Virus record (IMG/VR): IMGVR_UViG_3300021087_000027
Span: 1 to 43,781 of that record
DNA from: a virus
Strand: one strand, 5' to 3'
DNA length: 43,781 nt
The notes beneath the pieces were generated by a model, which worked only from the letters and a program-made list of their open reading frames with translations, was not told where the DNA came from and did not search any database. Made by a program: the position numbers and the translations under genes. Below are positions 1 through 7,871 of the stretch, one piece after another. Positions within the stretch are counted from its first letter, which is position 1; the number at the start of each line of letters is the position of its first letter.

Positions 1-2151
1 GGCGATTTCGCTTGGGGTCCAGCTAGAGAGTTAGTTTCAATCTCAGGTGAAAACGAATTAGTTGAGCGTTTCGGCAAGCCAGCAAAAGCAAACAATGTAG
101 ACTTCCTTACAGCTTCATCTTTCTTAGCATACGGTTCAAACCTTCTTGTATCGAGAGAAGTTGGCGCAACTGCAAGAAACGCTGTTGCAACGGCAAACGG
201 TGCTTTGACTGGTGTTGCGACAGTAACTGCTGCTGGTTCTGGTTATACCTCTGCCCCAACAGTCACAATCGCTGATCCAACTGGTGTAACACCAGCAAAT
301 GGCGGTCGAGCTGCAACGGCAACAGCAACTATCACAGGCGCAGCAGTATCAGCAATCACTATCACAGATGCAGGTTTCGGTTATGCAATCGATGGCACTG
401 ACCCAGTCGTAACCATTTCTGGTGGCGGTGGTTCTGGTGCAACTGCTACTGTTTTGATCGATGACGCCAACCCAATCGGTAAGCTGATCAGAAACGATGA
501 TGAATATGACGCATCGTACGCTGGTGAAACTAATGGTGTTGGTCCATTTGCCGCAAAATATGCAGGCATACTCGGAAACAGCCTGAAGGTTTCTGTCGGT
601 GACATCGGAACATTCGGTACTAGCGTTTCAATGACTGTCACTATAGGTGCTGGTGGTTCTGGTTATACCTCTGCTCCTACTGTAGCAATCGGTGCCTCGC
701 CTTCCAATGGCGGTACTGCTGTTGGTGTCGCTGCTCTAACTGGTGACGCTGTTAGTAGTGTTACAATTGCCTATCCAGGATTTGGGTACACTTCTGCTCC
801 TGCAGTCACTTTCTCTGGTGGCGGTGGCACAGGTGCTGCAGCTACTGTAACTTTGGTAACACAGTGGACATATGAGAAAGAGTTTGATACAGTTCCAGGA
901 ACTACTGACTGGGCGAATTCTAATGGTGTGAACTTTGACGAATTACATCTTATCGTAATTGACGAAAACGGTGCTATCACTGGTAAAGCTGGAACTGTTC
1001 TTGAGAAGTATGAAGGACTCTCAAAAATTCAAGGTGCTCGCGCTGATGACAACTCCGTAAATTACTACAAAGACGCGATTAATGCAAAATCTAAGTGGAT
1101 TCGTTTCACTGATCAGGTTGACACAACAGCAACTTCTGTTGGTACTCCTTGGGGACAAGACTTGGCGACAACATTAGCTAATATTTCAGCTGCTGGTACG
1201 TCACAACCGTATCCAAGAATTCTAACTTCGAATGACGTGGTTGCTTGGTCTTTCTCTGGTGGTGTACATGTTTCACCGACTGATGGAGATCTGCAGGCTT
1301 CTTACTTGAAGTTCGCTAATGACGAAGAAACTGATGTTAGCTTAATCTTTGCTGGTGCTCATAGTTCGACTGTTGGTGATTATATCATCGACAATATCAC
1401 TGAGATCCGTAAAGACTGCCTCGCGTTTGTTTCCCCTGCAAAAGCAAGTGTTGTAAATAACTCAGGTTCTGAAGTAACTGACATCAAAGCTGAGTTGGCA
1501 AACTACACAAGATCTTCTTTCGCTGTCATGGATAGTGGTTGGAAGTATATGTATGACCGATACAACGATGCTTATGCGTGGGTTCCTTGTAATGCTGACA
1601 CTGCTGGTTGCTGTGTAACTGCTGACCTTGAAGCTGATCCATGGTTCTCACCTGCTGGTGTAAATCGCGGTTCTATCAAGAACGCTGTTAAGTTGGCATT
1701 CAATCCTAAGAAGTCTGACCGCGACACATTATACTCTGCTGGCGTGAACCCAATCGTTCAGTCGTCTCAGCAAGGTATTATCTTGTTCGGTGATAAGACT
1801 CTACTGGCTAGATCCAGCGCATTTAACCGTATCAATGTTCGTAGACTGTTTATCGTTATCGAGAAAGCAGTGGCGGCAGCTGCTAAGTTCCAGTTGTTTG
1901 AATTCAACGATGCCTTTACTCGTGCCCAGTTCCGTTCTCTGGTAGAACCGTTCTTGCGTGATGTACAAGGTCGTCGCGGTGTTTATGACTTCCGCGTTGT
2001 TTGTGACGAAACAAATAACACTGGACAGGTTATTGACAGCAACGAATTCCGCGCTGACATCTTTATTAAGCCAGCGAAATCAATCAACTTTATCACTTTG
2101 ACATTCGTAGCGACTCGAACAGGTATCTCGTTCGAAGAGCTGGGTGCTTAA
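1..2151 (+). CDS. 18: Tail sheath protein gp18 (5' end outside window)
   Basis: This is the contractile sheath subunit that surrounds the tail tube and contracts to drive it into the host. The frame is open from base 1, so the gene starts upstream; 716 residues are visible, already longer than T4 gp18 (659 aa). The first residues, GDFAWGPARELVSISGENEL, match the N-terminal region of sheath proteins. The C-terminal part (about residues 600-716), with RINVRRLFIVIEKAV, FRSLVEPFLRDVQGRRGVYD and a final FVATRTGISFEELGA, is the conserved sheath core. The extra length comes largely from two glycine-rich beta modules at about residues 71-160 and 210-292, each carrying GSGYTSAPTV and SGGGG. They are probably surface insertions. 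It is followed by the tube gene 22 bases downstream, the usual sheath-tube order. The TTG at 205 is not the start. Family call is firm; the role of the inserted modules is inferred. Confidence 0.96.
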   Translation, partial: GDFAWGPARELVSISGENELVERFGKPAKANNVDFLTASSFLAYGSNLLVSREVGATARNAVATANGALTGVATVTAAGSGYTSAPTVTIADPTGVTPANGGRAATATATITGAAVSAITITDAGFGYAIDGTDPVVTISGGGGSGATATVLIDDANPIGKLIRNDDEYDASYAGETNGVGPFAAKYAGILGNSLKVSVGDIGTFGTSVSMTVTIGAGGSGYTSAPTVAIGASPSNGGTAVGVAALTGDAVSSVTIAYPGFGYTSAPAVTFSGGGGTGAAATVTLVTQWTYEKEFDTVPGTTDWANSNGVNFDELHLIVIDENGAITGKAGTVLEKYEGLSKIQGARADDNSVNYYKDAINAKSKWIRFTDQVDTTATSVGTPWGQDLATTLANISAAGTSQPYPRILTSNDVVAWSFSGGVHVSPTDGDLQASYLKFANDEETDVSLIFAGAHSSTVGDYIIDNITEIRKDCLAFVSPAKASVVNNSGSEVTDIKAELANYTRSSFAVMDSGWKYMYDRYNDAYAWVPCNADTAGCCVTADLEADPWFSPAGVNRGSIKNAVKLAFNPKKSDRDTLYSAGVNPIVQSSQQGIILFGDKTLLARSSAFNRINVRRLFIVIEKAVAAAAKFQLFEFNDAFTRAQFRSLVEPFLRDVQGRRGVYDFRVVCDETNNTGQVIDSNEFRADIFIKPAKSINFITLTFVATRTGISFEELGA
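211..860 (+). repeat. Two GSGYTSAPTV beta-repeat modules inside the sheath gene
   Basis: Two diverged copies of a glycine-rich module lie in the sheath reading frame. A 20-base identical stretch (ggttctggttatacctctgc) occurs at 235-254 and 655-674. Each copy continues through a second GxGY turn to an SGGGG(S/T)GA motif. Related modules occur in the gp7-like and gp8 genes of this window. Confidence 0.85.
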
Positions 2152-2173
2152 TCTAGAATTATAGGAGACAGAA

Positions 2174-2689
2174 ATGAATATTGAAGAATTTAAGGCTAGA
2201 TTAGGTGCGGGTGGAGCGAGACCAAATCAGTTTCGCGTAAGCCTAGCATTCCCAAGCTATGTGCCTAATGTTGACACAAGCTATAGTCTTTTGGTAACTG
2301 GGGCGGCACTTCCAGCCTCTAACGTAAACCCTGCAATCATCCAGTATCGTGGTCGTGAGATCAAACTGGCTGGTGAAAGAATCTTTGACCCGTTCACCGT
2401 AACAATCGTGAACGACTCTGGTTTCTCACTACGCCAGCCATTCGAGCAGTGGATGAATGGTTTGAATAATCGTGAAGACAATACTGGTATCCTCACTCCA
2501 AGCGAATACCAAGCTGACATTGGTGTCGAGCATTTGGATCGTAACGATGAAGTGTTGGTTGGAGGTAAGTATACCTTGCGTAATTGCTTCCCAATCAATA
2601 TGTCGGAAATCACCTTGCAGTATGCACAGAACGATATCTTTGAAGAGTTTACGGTGACCTTCCAATATACCCATTATGATGTAGTATAA
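2174..2689 (+). CDS. 19: Tail tube protein gp19
   Basis: This is the subunit of the rigid inner tail tube through which DNA passes. It is 171 residues, close to T4 gp19 (163 aa). The sequence has the family layout: an N-terminal NQFRVSLAFPSYV strand, VTGAALPASNV, an IQYRGREIKLAGER loop, FDPFTVTIVNDSGF, and the C-terminal strand pair CFPINMSEITLQYA and FEEFTVTFQYTHY. A clear ribosome site (aggaga, 2163-2168) precedes the ATG. It follows the sheath gene directly, as in T4, and its stop codon overlaps a late promoter for the portal gene. A second tube-fold protein is encoded at 12468-13094 and should not be confused with it. Confidence 0.95.
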   Translation: MNIEEFKARLGAGGARPNQFRVSLAFPSYVPNVDTSYSLLVTGAALPASNVNPAIIQYRGREIKLAGERIFDPFTVTIVNDSGFSLRQPFEQWMNGLNNREDNTGILTPSEYQADIGVEHLDRNDEVLVGGKYTLRNCFPINMSEITLQYAQNDIFEEFTVTFQYTHYDVV

Positions 2690-2692
2690 ATA
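2685..2692 (+). promoter_or_regulatory. Late promoter (TATAAATA) for portal gene
   Basis: An exact T4 late promoter box overlaps the gp19 stop codon. With the T4 spacing the start would be near 2698, giving a leader of about 28 bases that contains the gaggaaa ribosome site of the portal gene at 2726. Confidence 0.75.
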
Positions 2693-2725
2693 ATATAACA
2701 TCTATTAGGTATAGAGGAAAATATA

Positions 2726-4243
2726 ATGGAATTGTTTGGATTTGAAATCAATCGGAAAAAGGAGCCGAAAGCTGCACAGTCTTTCGTTGCTCCTGATTCT
2801 GATGGTGCATTGGAAGCCATCCGTGGTGGTGGTTACTATGGCACTTATTTCGATGTCGAGGGAGTTGCTAATACTGAAGAGCAACTCATCAAGCGTTATC
2901 GGGACATATCAATGTATGCCGATATCGACACTGCAATCGAAGATATTGTCAATGATAGTATCTCGAACCTTGACGACGAAAAGCCAGTAACGATTGACAC
3001 AGATGGTGTCCCAGCGTCAACAGCTGTTAAGAAAGCAATCGCTGATGAATTTGACAATGTATTATCGTTGATGGACTTCAACAATCGTGCACAAGATTAC
3101 TACAGACGTTGGTACATCGATGGAAGAATTTACTTCCACAAAGTTGTCGATAAAACCAACCCAAGAAAAGGTCTACACGATGTCAGGTATATTGACCCAC
3201 GCAAAATAAAGAAAGTGCGTGATGTCAAGAAGGAAAAAGATCCTAAGACTGGCGTCAGTATGGTCAAAGAGGTAAAAGAGTATTTCATTTATGACGACAA
3301 GGGTATCGCTAACAAACCTGGACAGTATAAAGCAGGAAACGCTAACGATAAATCTCTGAAGATCTCGAAGGATGCTGTTACCTACATTCCCTCAGGTCTC
3401 TTAGACCAAGATAAAAATATCCCGTTGTCATATTTACACAAAGCTATCCGTCCAGCAAATCAGCTGAGAATGATGGAGAATGCTGTTGTTGTATACCGTA
3501 TTACCCGCGCTCCAGAGCGCAGAGTTTTTTATGTAGATACTGGTAATCTGCCCACAATGAAGGCAGAGCAGTATCTCAAAGATATTATGAATCGCTATCG
3601 TAACAAATTAGTTTATGATGGTGAGTCTGGAGAGATCCGTGACGACAAGAAGTTTATGTCGATGCTTGAAGACTTCTGGATGCCAAGACGCGAAGGCGGT
3701 AGAGGCACAGAGATTCAAACACTTCCAGGAGGTTCTAATCTCGGAGAAACTGGTGACGTAGATTACTTCCAACGCAAACTTTATCAAGCGTTGAATGTCC
3801 CCATCTCTAGATTAGAAGGTGCACAACAAGGTCTTAATTTCGGACGTAGTGCTGAGATTAGCAGAGATGAATTAAAGTTTACCAAGTTTATCGCAAAACT
3901 TCGTAGACGTTTTTCTGCAATGTTTGACGACTTGGTCAAGACGCAGCTGATTCTTAAAGGCATAATCACAGAAGATGATTGGCCAAGTATCCGCGATGGT
4001 CTACAATATAAGTATGCTTCCGATGCATACTACACTGAGTCTAAAGAGCAAGAGATCTTGCGTAGTCGGGTAGAAGTGTTGAATGGTCTATCTAACTATG
4101 TCGGTGAATACTTCTCTAAAGAGTATGTGCAAAAAGAAATTTTAAAAATGCGCGATGATGAAATCGACGCAATCAACAAGCAAATAGATGGTGAGTCCTT
4201 GAAGGTCGAGCCGCAACAATATGAAGGTGGAAATGATGAGTGA
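2726..4243 (+). CDS. 20: Portal vertex protein gp20
   Basis: This is the dodecameric portal at the capsid vertex that initiates prohead assembly, is the DNA channel, and docks terminase and neck. It is 505 residues against 524 in T4. Recognisable conserved blocks include IRGGGYYGTYFD-VEG near residue 33, IDTAIEDIVNDSI near residue 69, YIDPRKIKKVRDVKKE, and the family signature LEDFWMPRREGGRGTEIQTL followed by PGGSNLGE at about residues 312-340. After that come RLEGAQQGLNFGRSAEISRDE and a C-terminal helical region. A late promoter and ribosome site sit just upstream. The end overlaps the next small gene, consistent with coupled translation of a head-core operon. Confidence 0.97.
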   Translation: MELFGFEINRKKEPKAAQSFVAPDSDGALEAIRGGGYYGTYFDVEGVANTEEQLIKRYRDISMYADIDTAIEDIVNDSISNLDDEKPVTIDTDGVPASTAVKKAIADEFDNVLSLMDFNNRAQDYYRRWYIDGRIYFHKVVDKTNPRKGLHDVRYIDPRKIKKVRDVKKEKDPKTGVSMVKEVKEYFIYDDKGIANKPGQYKAGNANDKSLKISKDAVTYIPSGLLDQDKNIPLSYLHKAIRPANQLRMMENAVVVYRITRAPERRVFYVDTGNLPTMKAEQYLKDIMNRYRNKLVYDGESGEIRDDKKFMSMLEDFWMPRREGGRGTEIQTLPGGSNLGETGDVDYFQRKLYQALNVPISRLEGAQQGLNFGRSAEISRDELKFTKFIAKLRRRFSAMFDDLVKTQLILKGIITEDDWPSIRDGLQYKYASDAYYTESKEQEILRSRVEVLNGLSNYVGEYFSKEYVQKEILKMRDDEIDAINKQIDGESLKVEPQQYEGGNDE

Positions 4244-4499
4244 AGAAAACGTAGAACGTGAAGTTGAAAATGCACGTGCAGACGCAGTTCGTAATATGAT
4301 GGATCAGTGGAAGGATGGTAAACTGACAGATGCTCAGGATACATTCAATAGTATGATGAATGACCGTGCTGATGCAATGGTAGCTGATAGAAAAGCTGAA
4401 GTTGCTGGAAGTATGTTCAATCAACAAATAGAATTACCAGAACCGACTGCTGGCGATGTTGATGCTGCAGTTCCAACAGAACCAGAAACGGAAGAATAA
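4236..4499 (+). CDS. Small acidic head-core-like protein (gp67 position)
   Basis: This small, charged, probably helical protein is encoded between portal and the prohead protease. I chose the ATG at 4236 (MSEENVEREVENARAD) because a ggtgg ribosome-site-like sequence precedes it by 5 bases. ATGs at 4221 and 4233 are in the same frame, and with any of them the gene overlaps the end of the portal gene. From 4236 the product is 87 residues: glutamate- and aspartate-rich, no cysteine, with an acidic tail (TEPETEE). In T4 this position holds gp67, an 80-residue prohead core protein. Size, acidity and place fit that role, but I see no diagnostic motif, so the function is inferred from context. It ends 2 bases before the next gene. 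Confidence 0.7.
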   Translation: MSEENVEREVENARADAVRNMMDQWKDGKLTDAQDTFNSMMNDRADAMVADRKAEVAGSMFNQQIELPEPTAGDVDAAVPTEPETEE

Positions 4500-4500
4500 A

Positions 4501-5538
4501 ATGAAACCACTACCTAAAGATTTAGTTGATGTAGTAAGCCGAGTAATGAAAGGCGCACATCCAGTCGTTAAAGAAAGTGTCGCAAAAGATGCTGCCCATA
4601 TGGCAAGACTGAGAACAAACGCATATATTGGCGATGGCAGTGAAGCCACTGTTAATAAGGCACACCAAGCCAATATTAAGAAACATGGTGAAAAGGTCGC
4701 CAAAGCCATTCACACAAATGCTGATCATGAAGCAGCACATAATGCTACTAGCGTTGGATCTGCTGGGCATAAAGTACACAACGACTTTGTTAAAAATCAT
4801 TTAGGCGGTCACGGTTCTGCTGGTCACAAAGATTACCATAAGCATATGGAAAAGAAGTATATGGACAGCATTTCTGAAGGTTATGTTCTAACAGAAAGCG
4901 AAGTTGCAAAATCTTCTGCAAACCTCACTGCACACATGATTGATCATAATATCGGTGAGGGCAGTCATGCTGCTGTTAAGATGGCACACCAAGCCAATAT
5001 TAAGAAACACGGTGCAGAGGTTGCCAACGCTATCCACGCAAATGCTTCCCACGAAGCTGCCCATAACGTCGGTGCTATTGGTGACGGCAACGCTTCCACT
5101 ACCGCTAAGAACTCCCATGAGAGTTTTGTTAAAACTCATTTAGGCGGTCATGGTTCTGCTACTCATAAAGCATACCATAAGCATATGGAAGCAAATCATA
5201 CATCTAGTTTGAGCCACCCAAAAGGTCGCGGTGTTAATGAAAATTATGCTCTAACAGAAGAAGAGGAATGTGTCAATAAGCCAGAAGCTGAAGAGCCAAC
5301 TGCGAACCATGGTGCAGCAGAGGCAGGTAATGCAGGAGATAAAACTCCTCCGACGCAAGGCAGTTCCGACACAACCAAATTTTACATGGCTCCAAATGCT
5401 CAAGTAATGCACGCCAAAGAAGGTAAGGGAAATGTTCTTGCTACTATGGGCGAAGGCGTTGATGCTGTTGCTGAAGTTATGTTCAAAGAATCATTAAAAC
5501 GTATCCCAGTTTGGGAACTAGAACCAGTAGAGGAATAA
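4501..5538 (+). CDS. His-rich duplicated protein in the head-core block (gp68 position), function unknown
   Basis: This 345-residue protein was not recognised as a named family. It contains two diverged copies of a unit of about 110 residues (roughly 37-132 and 145-252). Each has a conserved AHQANIKKHG segment (residues 54-63 and 162-171), a (D/S)HEAAHN segment, an HLGGHGSA(G/T)HK segment and a YHKHME segment. Histidines are unusually frequent. The tail (about 256-345) is different: acidic and Pro/Gly-rich, with a TQGSSD motif also found in the scaffold. The ATG at 4501 follows ggaag; an in-frame upstream ATG at 4456 lies inside the previous gene and is rejected. Several (I/L)xE-(S/G) sites that could suit the prohead protease occur at 126/127, 132/133 and 153/154. 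Its place suggests a prohead core or internal head protein, which is inference only. Confidence 0.75.
   Translation: MKPLPKDLVDVVSRVMKGAHPVVKESVAKDAAHMARLRTNAYIGDGSEATVNKAHQANIKKHGEKVAKAIHTNADHEAAHNATSVGSAGHKVHNDFVKNHLGGHGSAGHKDYHKHMEKKYMDSISEGYVLTESEVAKSSANLTAHMIDHNIGEGSHAAVKMAHQANIKKHGAEVANAIHANASHEAAHNVGAIGDGNASTTAKNSHESFVKTHLGGHGSATHKAYHKHMEANHTSSLSHPKGRGVNENYALTEEEECVNKPEAEEPTANHGAAEAGNAGDKTPPTQGSSDTTKFYMAPNAQVMHAKEGKGNVLATMGEGVDAVAEVMFKESLKRIPVWELEPVEE
4659..5009 (+). repeat. 27-base identical direct repeat within the His-rich gene
   Basis: The stretch beginning ggcacaccaagccaatatta is identical over 27 bases at 4659-4685 and 4983-5009, 324 bases (108 codons) apart. A second similar pair (catttaggcggtca) begins at 4798 and 5137. 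This marks an internal gene duplication. Confidence 0.85.
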
Positions 5539-5542
5539 TTAA

Positions 5543-5929
5543 ATGGCAGTCACAGTTGACACATTAAAATTGACGCAAACCCATGGCGTGGTCGCTGTCC
5601 GAGGGACTGCCGCTACTGGGACGATTGCGTTGGCTACAACTCTGAAGAAGTCTACAGAAACGCAAGCATCGCCTACTGTGAATATCAAGAACATTCAGTG
5701 GGCATTATCAAGCGGTGCTTCTGCGCAGGTAACAAGGAATTCTAAAGTATTATACGAACTTCAAGTTACAGGTCGTATGGACTTTTATGGGTTTACAGAC
5801 AACGATGAGAACACATCAGACATCGCAATTGTAATTGCTGGCGGTGCAGGCGGCACAGTTATTGTAGAGTGCGCCAAAGTTTCTGGATATGGTTCTCAGC
5901 AGCATCAGAATCAAGGAGATCTAGGATAA
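5543..5929 (+). CDS. Conserved phage structural protein between portal and protease, function unknown
   Basis: This is a 128-residue, beta-rich protein with no cysteine-rich or catalytic motif; one Cys lies near the end. The pattern is VVAVRGTAATGTIALATTL, then IKNIQWALSSGASAQVTRN, then LQVTGRMDFYGFTDNDENTS and VIAGGAGGTVIVECAKVSG. Small proteins of this layout are, as far as I recall, common in marine T4-like phages next to the head genes, usually listed as structural proteins of unknown function. It starts 4 bases after the His-rich gene and its TAA overlaps the ATG of the protease (TAATG), so it is translated in the same operon. A head surface or internal structural role is plausible but not shown by the sequence. 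Confidence 0.75.
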   Translation: MAVTVDTLKLTQTHGVVAVRGTAATGTIALATTLKKSTETQASPTVNIKNIQWALSSGASAQVTRNSKVLYELQVTGRMDFYGFTDNDENTSDIAIVIAGGAGGTVIVECAKVSGYGSQQHQNQGDLG

Positions 5930-6582
5930 TGAAACTTATTAAAGAACTCGTAGAGGATGTTCAATACATCCTCGAAGAAAAAGACGGGAAGAAAGAACTC
6001 TTCATCGAAGGTGTTTTTCTACAATCCAATCTAAAAAACCGCAACGGTCGTGTATATCCTAAAGAGATTATGGCGAAAGAAGTTGCACGTTACACCGAAG
6101 ACTGCATCAATAAGAACCGTGCTCTAGGCGAATTGGGTCATCCAGATGGTCCAACGGTAAATCTTGATCGCGTTTCTCATATGATTGTCTCTCTTAAAGA
6201 AGATGGAGACAACTGGATCGGTAAGGCAAAAGTCCTTGACACTCCTATGGGTAAGATTGCTGCAGGTTTAATTGAAGCAGGTTGTCAGCTTGGTGTAAGT
6301 TCTCGTGGTCTAGGATCTATCCGTGAGAAGTCAGGCATCAGCGAAGTACAAGACGACTTTATGTTGGCAACTGCTGCTGATATCGTATCAGACCCATCTG
6401 CTCCCGATGCCTTTGTACAAGGTATTATGGAAAGCCGTGAGTGGGTTATGGTTGACGGTATCTGGCAAGGAAGAGAAATGGAAAGGGCTCAAGAGATTAT
6501 CAAAGAAGCCAGTTCCCATGAACTAGAAGCCACCAAGATGGCGGTGTTTAGCTCATTCCTTAACAAAGTATCAAAGATTTAA
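5929..6582 (+). CDS. 21: Prohead core protease gp21
   Basis: This serine protease sits inside the prohead and cuts scaffold, core and capsid proteins during maturation. It is 217 residues from the ATG at 5929, close to T4 gp21 (212 aa). That start has an aaggag site at 5913-5918 and overlaps the previous stop; an in-frame extension to 5869 is rejected. The herpesvirus-assemblin-like catalytic positions are visible: His71 in GELGHPDGPTVNLDRVSH, and Ser124 or Ser125 in QLGVSSRGLGS. The following DIVSDPSAPDAFVQG block is also conserved. N-terminal SNLKNRNGRVYP is typical of the family. A late promoter follows before the scaffold gene. Confidence 0.95.
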   Translation: MKLIKELVEDVQYILEEKDGKKELFIEGVFLQSNLKNRNGRVYPKEIMAKEVARYTEDCINKNRALGELGHPDGPTVNLDRVSHMIVSLKEDGDNWIGKAKVLDTPMGKIAAGLIEAGCQLGVSSRGLGSIREKSGISEVQDDFMLATAADIVSDPSAPDAFVQGIMESREWVMVDGIWQGREMERAQEIIKEASSHELEATKMAVFSSFLNKVSKI

Positions 6583-6587
6583 GATAT

Positions 6588-6595
6588 TATAAATA
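6588..6595 (+). promoter_or_regulatory. Late promoter (TATAAATA) for scaffold gene
   Basis: An exact T4 late box lies 6 bases after the gp21 stop. The predicted start near 6601 gives a leader of about 29 bases with the aaggag ribosome site of the scaffold gene. Confidence 0.75.
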
Positions 6596-6629
6596 AAACT
6601 AGCAAAACGAACTCTACAAGGAGAATAAA

Positions 6630-7814
6630 ATGGCTGTAGAAAGCAAAATCAGAGAACTTCTGAAAGGTAAGCCAGAAATGGTGACTGAAGAAGTCAATGA
6701 ACTAGACGAGTCTGCATCACGTCCCGCAGACAGATCACAAGGCGATGCTTCTGCTCCAGCACAAGGTTCATCAGACGCTAATCCAGAACAAGAAACACTG
6801 GAAACTGATGGGTTGAGTGCTACTGCAGGAAAATCTGCCACCGCTAAAGCAAAGAAAGACAGTAGCAAGAACGCTTCTAGTCCTACTGCTGGCGATCAAA
6901 CCTCACCAACTCAAGGTTCTTCGAAAACTGCATCTACTGGAGGTCAGGTAAATAAGCCTGGAACTTCAGCTGATGTAAAAGCTGAAGACACTGAGTCTGA
7001 AGACGAAGTTCTTGAAGAAGAAATCACAGACGAAGAAGTTGAAGCTGAACTCGAAGAAGAGTCTGCTGAAGAAGTCGATGAAGTATTGGAAGAAGATACA
7101 TTGTTCCAAGATGACATGACTAACTTGTTCGCTGATGAAGAGCATCTGTCGGAAGAATTTAAAGTTAAAGCTGCTGGCTTGTTTGAAGCTGTTGTTACAG
7201 CCCGTGTTACTTCTGAAATGGAAGACATTAAAGCTGAACTAGCTGAAGAAGCTGCACTAGCACAAGATACATTCATGGAAGATATGGTACAGAAAATCGA
7301 TGGTTATCTGAACTATGTAGCCGAAAACTGGATGAAAGAAAATGAACTCGCTATTGAGCGCGGTCTGCGCAACGAGATCACTGAATCATTCGTCGGCTCC
7401 TTGAAAGAAGTTTTTGCCGAGCATTACATTGATATTCCTGAAGAGAAATACGATGTTCTGGGCGAAATGCAGGGTGAAATTGAATCACTCAAAGCCAAGC
7501 TGGATGAGTCGACTGAAGAGAAAGTCGCCCTATCCTCTGCCAATGTAGACCTCTCAAGAGATGCTGCACTCAAAGAAGCAACTGCTGACTTGACTGTAAC
7601 TGAAGCTGAGAAGTTTGCGAAACTCGTTGAAGACGTTGAGTTTGATGGCGATTACTCTGTTAAGCTGAGTGTGATTAAGGAAAATTATTTCCCTACACAG
7701 AAAGCATTGCAGGAAGAAGACAAATTGATTGACGACGAAAGTGTTGTGATCAATGAAGATTCTTCACCAATCAGCATCTATGCCCAAGCGATTTCGAAAT
7801 CGGTAAAAAGATAA
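6630..7814 (+). CDS. 22: Prohead scaffold (core) protein gp22
   Basis: This is the internal scaffold around which gp23 assembles; it is later degraded by gp21. It is 394 residues, longer than T4 gp22 (269 aa). The first 115 residues are low-complexity Ser/Ala/Thr/Gly with two QGSS motifs (45-48 and 95-98). Residues 117-160 are strongly acidic (many EE and DE pairs), and residues 160-335 are mostly charged and helix-forming, likely coiled coil. Candidate protease sites of the (L/I)xE-S kind occur at 27/28, 252/253 and 293/294. Position between gp21 and gp23, size, acidity and helical character identify it. The N-terminal low-complexity extension is unlike T4. Confidence 0.9.
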   Translation: MAVESKIRELLKGKPEMVTEEVNELDESASRPADRSQGDASAPAQGSSDANPEQETLETDGLSATAGKSATAKAKKDSSKNASSPTAGDQTSPTQGSSKTASTGGQVNKPGTSADVKAEDTESEDEVLEEEITDEEVEAELEEESAEEVDEVLEEDTLFQDDMTNLFADEEHLSEEFKVKAAGLFEAVVTARVTSEMEDIKAELAEEAALAQDTFMEDMVQKIDGYLNYVAENWMKENELAIERGLRNEITESFVGSLKEVFAEHYIDIPEEKYDVLGEMQGEIESLKAKLDESTEEKVALSSANVDLSRDAALKEATADLTVTEAEKFAKLVEDVEFDGDYSVKLSVIKENYFPTQKALQEEDKLIDDESVVINEDSSPISIYAQAISKSVKR

Positions 7815-7818
7815 TTTT

Positions 7819-7826
7819 TATAAATA
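7819..7826 (+). promoter_or_regulatory. Late promoter (TATAAATA) for major capsid gene
   Basis: An exact T4 late box lies just after the scaffold stop. The predicted start near 7832 gives a 40-base leader ending in the aaggaga ribosome site of gp23. It likely gives the capsid gene its own strong transcript, ended at the terminator 9155-9185. Confidence 0.8.
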
Positions 7827-7871
7827 ATAATAGTTAAAACTTAAAACAACCAAAAAGCAAGGAGACGAAAG

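Noticed and set aside
205-207. TTG at 205 as the sheath start
   Set aside because: The frame is open to base 1 and the upstream residues match the sheath N-terminal region.
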